Assembly: GCA_907163375.1 (NCBI GenBank)
Contig: CAJQUW010007919.1
Span: 62,001-126,000 of the forward strand
Source of the DNA: Prostheceraeus crozeri
Lineage: Eukaryota; Platyhelminthes; Polycladida; Euryleptidae
Length of the DNA: 64,000 nt
Direction of reading: 5' to 3'
The notes under the pieces are model-generated. The model searched no databases, was not told the DNA's origin, and saw nothing but the letters and a program-made list of their open reading frames with translations. Each line of letters starts with the position of its first letter. Within the stretch, counting starts at the first letter, position 1. Made by a program: the position numbers and the translations under genes. Of the stretch, positions 60,877 through 64,000 are shown piece after piece.

Positions 60877-61676
60877 TACACTAGAAGGACCAGCCGGTCA
60901 TTTTTGACCGCTACTAAAATGCGAAATGTCATAGCTTCTATTAAATTTGATATTCAGACTTAGTTTTTCTTGACTTTTCTTGAATATGCGGTGGCTTCAT
61001 ATTAGAAGCATCAAAATTTGATTGGACCTATTATTTCCTTTGGTTTATATGTGTCTACCTACAAGGACCGGACCGGTCAAAAATGACCGCTTGTCAACAT
61101 CGCTTATAATTTTTGCATTTCGGACTATTTTTGAATAGAAGTTGGAGTAATTGTGTAGTCACAAAGCAGATTGGTGCATTGTAAAAGCTGAATGAAATGT
61201 ATCTGCATGAGTAATGACAGATTAACCATAGGCTACGCATATGCAGTTGCTACATGTATTCATTGCTACTGAAGTGAAGTAGCTAGGCTTATGTTGTTCT
61301 ATTTTTGAGCCAAACTCATAACTTGATTGGATGTTCAAAAGAAGCTTTTCTTGGAGGCTACCTGATTTCTGTGGAAGTCGACGTGATGGCACCTTTTTAG
61401 TTGTCATACTATCATTATTCTCTATATTTCTCATAATATCACAACATCATACATGATGATAATATGTGTATGTCATACGGCGTAATAAGGTTTAAATATG
61501 ATATTATGATATCGAACATAATGGGTATCACTAAAATAGTAAGTGATGTAATAATATAAGTGAACATTCATAATTAAATGGATGAAAATAGATTAATTTA
61601 GTACTTAAGTTATATGCCGGTCAATTTTGACCGCTTTGGTCCTTCTAGGTAGTGAAATTTCTTGGTCCTTCTAGTG
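60877..61676. mobile_element. TTAA-type element with CGGTCA/TGACCG palindromes
   Basis: The left end (TA)CACTAGAAGGACC and the right end, read inward CACTAGAAGGACC, are flanked by TTAA at 60873-60876 and 61677-61680. CGGTCATTTTTGACCG (60895-60910), CGGTCAAAAATGACCG (61075-61090) and CGGTCAATTTTGACCG (61618-61633) lie inside. Length is 800 bp. The right 40 bp repeats the CCTTCTAG block. No transposase. Confidence 0.85.
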
Positions 61677-61689
61677 TTAATTATTGATT

Positions 61690-62740
61690 CTCTGAGAATC
61701 ATCTATTGCGTAGCAAATGAAATATCATCCAGGGTGCAATCATTGATCAAACAAAGCTCATTTTTCACAGTCATTTCCTAGATGAATTTGTAGGCTGTAC
61801 TCACCTATGACACAATTAGATAAGCATCTTGCTATTGCGCTGGCACGTTAAAAATTTAGTTGCCACTTCATCGATATCAGGTTACCTCTGAGTCTGAGGG
61901 CGCCTATTGTTTGTTTTGTAATGGTAGCAGTCTCGGAGCGTCACATGACATGATTAGGACAATGACAGTGGCTGAATTAAGATCAAATAAAGAACAGCAT
62001 CGGCAGTAATCCGTGGATCTTAATCTACATTATAAACAAATAGAAATAGTCGCTCATCTCCAGCGTCGATGAAGAAAGCAGCGACATGCGCTCAACCGCA
62101 CCGTAGCGCTCGTTGGAATCGACCAATGGAAGAATCCTTAAGTCAATGAGAGTCTGGGAGAAGATGCAATCCTCTCCCAGCCATGATAACAAGAGATAGA
62201 GATTGACATAGAAATTCGTCTCTCTTCAATGAGCGCCCACAGAAGTGTCTCTTATCAGCGAACCTACGAACTCGGCTGTCAGATTGCAGCCCGGCCTGTC
62301 AAGAGGAAAGTATGTATGTTTGACTCAATGTTTCTCCGTAATAAATTTGTCACCGACGAAATCCGACTTTTCACAATCTACGGATGACAATTCGTTGATT
62401 TTCAATGACGTCAGCACCGCCAAACGATGATCTGATGTTTAGTGGAAATCAGGCTTTAGAATACTCTACGGTAACTAGCACTCGAAAAAAAAGTCAAATA
62501 AATATTTCTGATTCAGTTACACAGACAAAGTGCTTCGATAACTGGGTCGTTGATTTTAATAATACAATAGCTAAAATTTCTTTCACCTAATCTTTTGAGA
62601 TCAAGTTTGTATCCCTTTTTCCACTATTGTTTAGTTAGTAGGACAATAGTGCTTTGTCGATAGTTAATTTATGTGCACCGGAAGGCACCGATCTATATCA
62701 ATGCTGTCGAATCTAGAGAAGAGTTAAATTAGTGAGACAC
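61690..62740. other. no assignable gene
   Basis: Two short plus-strand open frames (62245-62430 and 62405-62590) show no domain I recognise. A small hairpin CTGGGAGA/TCTCCCAG lies at about 62153-62179. Base composition at 62050-62300 is a little less AT-rich than the surroundings, so an unrecognised exon is possible. Confidence 0.3.
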
Positions 62741-62744
62741 TGCA

Positions 62745-63205
62745 ACCACAGAATAAGACAGGTCGCCTCTTGTTCTGCTTGACTAGAAGGGAGGCATTGG
62801 AACATGTAACGTTTATGAAATGGCTCAATCACATAATCCCACAACAATCGAACAATGAGCAGTCAGTTCAACACTGAACACGCCTAATTGTGCGAAGTAT
62901 CAGTGACTGTTATCAACGGGATCACACAGCAAAGGGTCAAGTTCTACAGAGAAGTTTGTCAATGTTTTTTCGTGCGCCTGCTACCTTTTATAATAATAAT
63001 CGGATGGACCAATATCATTGAGAAAACTTGTGATGAATGATCTGAATTCTTCAAATCTGAAGGAATCGTGACGATCGGAGCATTTTGAGGGAATTCACAA
63101 CAATCCGCAAGCAACACATGACTGTTGGCCCTCTCTGTGTAAGGCAAAAAAATATTTTTGCCCACTTAGTAAGTTCATGCATGTGCCATCGTTTTGACAC
63201 GCTTA
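62745..63205. mobile_element. inverted-repeat element H, copy 2
   Basis: Direct match to 59274-60010 (about 80-85%) without the hAT-like insertion. It begins CCACAGAATAAGACAGGTCG and shows the single GATCACAC. The right inverted end seen in copy 1 is not recognisable here. Confidence 0.75.
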
Positions 63206-63324
63206 AACAATATAATTCTGCGCATGCGACTGTATGCGCATTCGCTCTTAACCGCAAGGCAATCGATTACAGGTTATTCTATGATAATGGTTCTATATTA
63301 AACCACCAGAGACTTAAGCTTTTT

Positions 63325-63790
63325 CATACCATCTGCGACCTGAAGGGGATCTGGTGAATCCTGTTTGCAAATTCTTAGCTTAGCGGCTTAAATCGATATC
63401 AAAACATTGGAACGCTATTGCTAACTGAAACAATAAAGTTTGCGTGTAATTGATTGATAATTCTACTCCTTTGAGTGTCTTTCAGCCTTCTCAGTATCCG
63501 TAAATATGGCAGTCTTTGGCACAATATCAGCTTCATTAAGAAGCTGTTTCACAATGTTTTCAACAAAACCTCACATATTCACTCATGAAGAGATCTCAAA
63601 CTCATCAATCACCAACATTTTATTTTTAATGTCAAACTATTAAAATGATGATAACTTTCAGCTTGACAATTCCCTTATGCTGAATTGTTCGACTGACCAA
63701 ACAGTCACACGCGATAACGTGTGAAAGCAAAATATTGGCATTTCAGGATTTTCTAACAAAGCGCACATACAGCATACGATTTGGTTATAC
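63325..63790. repeat. old diverged copy of the CCCTCAGAGACCT family
   Basis: Shares CTGCGACCTGAAGGGGATCTGGTG, GCGGCTTAAATCGATATCAAAACATT and GTCTTTCAGCCTTCTCAGTA, and later the ACCAAACAGTCACACGCGAT block, with 41070-41640, but at clearly lower identity and with many gaps. The oldest of three copies in the window. Confidence 0.7.
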
Positions 63791-64000
63791 GAAATTTTAG
63801 TTAAAAGAGTCGATTGAATGTGTAGTTCAACTTTTAACTTAATAACCTCACTTTTCAAATAGACTTTTTCTCTTCAGTGCAATTCGCTTTCCAGGCACTA
63901 CCCTATATAACTTGCAACAATAGTAGCTATCGGCGGATCAAATGAGATCCAAATAATTTGCGATAGACAAGCGCGTTATACATGCACAGCATGTAAGACA

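Noticed and set aside
1-64000. LTR retroelements, retroviral or Polinton-type genes, CRISPR arrays, bacterial operons
   Set aside because: No protease, integrase, capsid, envelope, direct long terminal repeats, or regularly spaced short repeats were seen. All reverse transcriptases found are of the non-LTR type.

Overview
This is an AT-rich stretch of animal nuclear DNA, packed with transposable elements and carrying very few host exons. It shows spliced GT-AG exons, DDD/DDE DNA transposons, LINE fragments, tRNA-derived repeats and many small TA- or TTAA-flanked inverted-repeat elements. A secreted PAN/apple plus C-type-lectin-like protein and the overall repeat style suggest a marine invertebrate. 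The sequence alone does not name the species. I saw no bacterial features, no CRISPR array, and no recognisable retrovirus, LTR or Polinton-type element.

Layout. 1-5.8 kb: two LINE reverse-transcriptase fragments (minus strand), a long hairpin, and a decayed piggyBac-type transposon (2113-4286). 5.8-13.4 kb: small repeats, a TA-flanked non-autonomous transposon (8981-9752), a LINE fragment, and one candidate host exon of Ly6/uPAR type (about 12962-13109). 13.46-24.75 kb: the centrepiece, a four-element nest. A Tc1/mariner-type copy (13459-24745) was split by a large CAC-terminated transposon (13823-23895, target duplication TTCA). That element was then hit in its left inverted repeat by a nearly intact piggyBac-type transposon (13847-16398). 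It was also hit inside its transposase gene by a related CAC-terminated transposon (18145-22059, target duplication GGAT). Both CAC elements encode a paired-cysteine, RAG1-N-terminus-like region joined to a D-D-E-type core, so I place them near Chapaev/Transib/N-RAG-type transposons. This is the most interesting system in the window.

24.75-32.6 kb is nearly featureless. 32.66-45.04 kb holds one plausible host gene: exon 1 at 32656-32829, exon 2 at 44415-45041, both phase 0. Its roughly 11.6-kb intron holds about a dozen transposons. 45.9-50 kb carries three LINE fragments in a row on the minus strand. 50-64 kb holds further non-autonomous elements, a Tc1/mariner-type transposase remnant (53.55-54.65 kb), another LINE 3' part (54.86-55.53 kb), and several repeat families that recur elsewhere in the window.

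Two design themes run through the repeats. Many small TA-flanked elements begin with nearly the same CACTGTAAA-type end although their interiors differ. Most TTAA-flanked elements carry their own short palindrome just inside each end, a likely transposase-binding signature. In several cases a second copy of the surrounding repeat preserves the empty insertion site, so the order of insertions can be read directly.
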